Assembly (NCBI RefSeq): GCF_008014675.1
Contig: NZ_VOXD01000006.1
Coordinates: forward strand, 8,521 to 72,520
Source of the DNA: Neolewinella aurantiaca
GTDB taxonomy: Bacteria; Bacteroidota; Bacteroidia; Chitinophagales; Saprospiraceae
Reading direction: 5' to 3'
Length of the DNA: 64,000 nt
Of this stretch, positions 63,184-64,000 are shown one piece after another. Position 1 is the first letter of the stretch; each line of letters starts with the position of its first letter. The notes beneath the pieces were generated by a model. That model was not told the origin of the DNA. It saw only the letters and a list, made by a program, of their open reading frames with translations, and did no database searches. The position numbers and the translations under genes are program-made.

Positions 63184-64000
63184 ATGAAATTTACAAGCCA
63201 CAAGCAAGCTGCACCAGGCTGGATCGGAGGATTCGAGCAATCGAATCCTGCTTTTCCTTATCCCAACCCAAAGGCCAACGATCCCCTCCCGGACCTCTCG
63301 TCGCTCCTGATGGAGCAAAACATGACCCACATCAACCTGCTGACGCGTCAGCAGAATGTTCAATGGCCGGAGTTCAGTTGGGAGACCGTTCCTGGCATTC
63401 CTGATTCACGGTGCTACCAGATGTTTTCGCCCTACATCTCCCGGCTGGGCTACACCGATACGGGCAAGGTCTATTCCATCATTTGCCCTCAGCAAGGTTT
63501 ATGGATCAAAGGCTTCGGTACACTGAACGTAGAAGTAACCGTAACGGGCAACCGTGGATGGGTCGACGAAGACACCCGGGAGATTTATGCCGATATGACC
63601 GTCGAACCAAAAATCTGGTTCAGCCCCGACATCGAACAAAGCCCGTTAGGAAAAACAGCCTGGACCATCTTCGAATCCCTTTCCGCCCAGTGGCCTTTCC
63701 CCAGCAACAAGCAGCAAGCTATTCAGCTCAACACCTATAACCCACAGGTACCCGGACAAAAAATCTTCCCGCTGCTGCGCTGGACGACAACCGACTTCCC
63801 CGTTCCGACATTCGCACAACACTACGATGAAGCCTGGAGCGTAGCGAACCTGGAGGTAAAAATTGGAGAGCCTCAACCAACAACTTCCACTTTCGTCGAC
63901 GACTTCAACCGTCTTGTGATGAATGTTTTCAATGCCGGCTCCGGTAACATGCTCCTCGCCGACAACGTTTTGGCCTGGAACGTCTGGTTCAATGCACCAG
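63184..64000 (+). CDS. Unrecognised protein, 3' end beyond the window (272+ aa)
   Basis: The frame opens at ATG 63184 and stays open to the window end, so only the first ~272 residues are visible. No signal peptide or membrane helix. It is rich in Trp, Pro and aromatic residues. Short recognisable stretches such as GLWIKGFGTLNVEVTV and GWVDEDTREIYADMTV suggest a beta-rich soluble domain. I do not recognise the family and make no functional claim. The codon use looks like that of the neighbours, and the ATG is the first in frame after the repeat-rich spacer. Confidence 0.7.
   Translation, partial: MKFTSHKQAAPGWIGGFEQSNPAFPYPNPKANDPLPDLSSLLMEQNMTHINLLTRQQNVQWPEFSWETVPGIPDSRCYQMFSPYISRLGYTDTGKVYSIICPQQGLWIKGFGTLNVEVTVTGNRGWVDEDTREIYADMTVEPKIWFSPDIEQSPLGKTAWTIFESLSAQWPFPSNKQQAIQLNTYNPQVPGQKIFPLLRWTTTDFPVPTFAQHYDEAWSVANLEVKIGEPQPTTSTFVDDFNRLVMNVFNAGSGNMLLADNVLAWNVWFNAP

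Overview
The window reads as chromosomal DNA of a Bacteroidota bacterium, most likely of the Saprospiria (Lewinella-like) group. This rests on TAnnTTTG -7 promoter boxes, type IX secretion (T9SS) C-terminal domains, a GldM-like gene fragment, FtsX/MacB-type efflux operons with a sigma-54 two-component system, a K+-dependent-type membrane pyrophosphatase and a large collagen-like surface protein. The genus is an inference; no rRNA is present. One tRNA (Leu, anticodon TAG) is present. No phage, integrase, transposase or CRISPR array was seen.

Layout. 1-1956 is a tandem array of a ~600-bp non-coding repeat. 1957-9504 (minus) is a MarR-RND efflux cluster: marR, adaptor, RND pump, then a 5'-nucleotidase and a GtrA-like protein, then a TolC-type outer-membrane factor. 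9627-17007 (plus) holds a methyltransferase, a lipoprotein, a glycosyltransferase, a PH-like membrane protein, a TonB-dependent receptor and an unrecognised protein. 17106-22277 (minus) carries trigger factor, tRNA-Leu, a sterol-desaturase-family hydroxylase and three adjacent genes with four TonB C-terminal domains. 22398-29655 has a small exported protein and then, on minus, a 1.8-kilo-residue collagen-like gene broken by a single-base frameshift, plus a T9SS-sorted partner. 30167-34889 (minus) is the pyrophosphatase and a T9SS-exported PhoD-type phosphatase. 35005-46172 (plus) is a DUF819 permease, a metallophosphoesterase remnant, then a complete ABC efflux system (HlyD, TolC, ATPase, two permeases) with its NtrC-type regulator and kinase, headed by a sigma-54 promoter. 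46264-49316 is a BlaI/M56 regulatory pair with visible operators. 49391-56529 is housekeeping and stress genes (SCO, HD hydrolase, nadC, SRAP/YedK, M3 peptidase, pterin dehydratase, a helical-repeat protein). 56864-64000 has an outer-membrane protein, glutamine-dependent nadE followed by two ADP-ribosylglycohydrolases, a GldM-like fragment between palindromic repeats, and an unrecognised gene cut by the window end.

The most unusual signals lie outside genes. A 19-20 bp motif, TTGCACCTGCGnnCGCGCC, recurs about 19 times on both strands, at intergenic sites and at signal-peptide, linker or terminal positions inside genes. Three promoters lie so close to their start codons that leaderless transcription is predicted. 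Nested near-identical inverted repeats surround the 5' end of the TonB-dependent receptor gene. A piece of the ~600-bp repeat has become part of a reading frame at 54993-55050.
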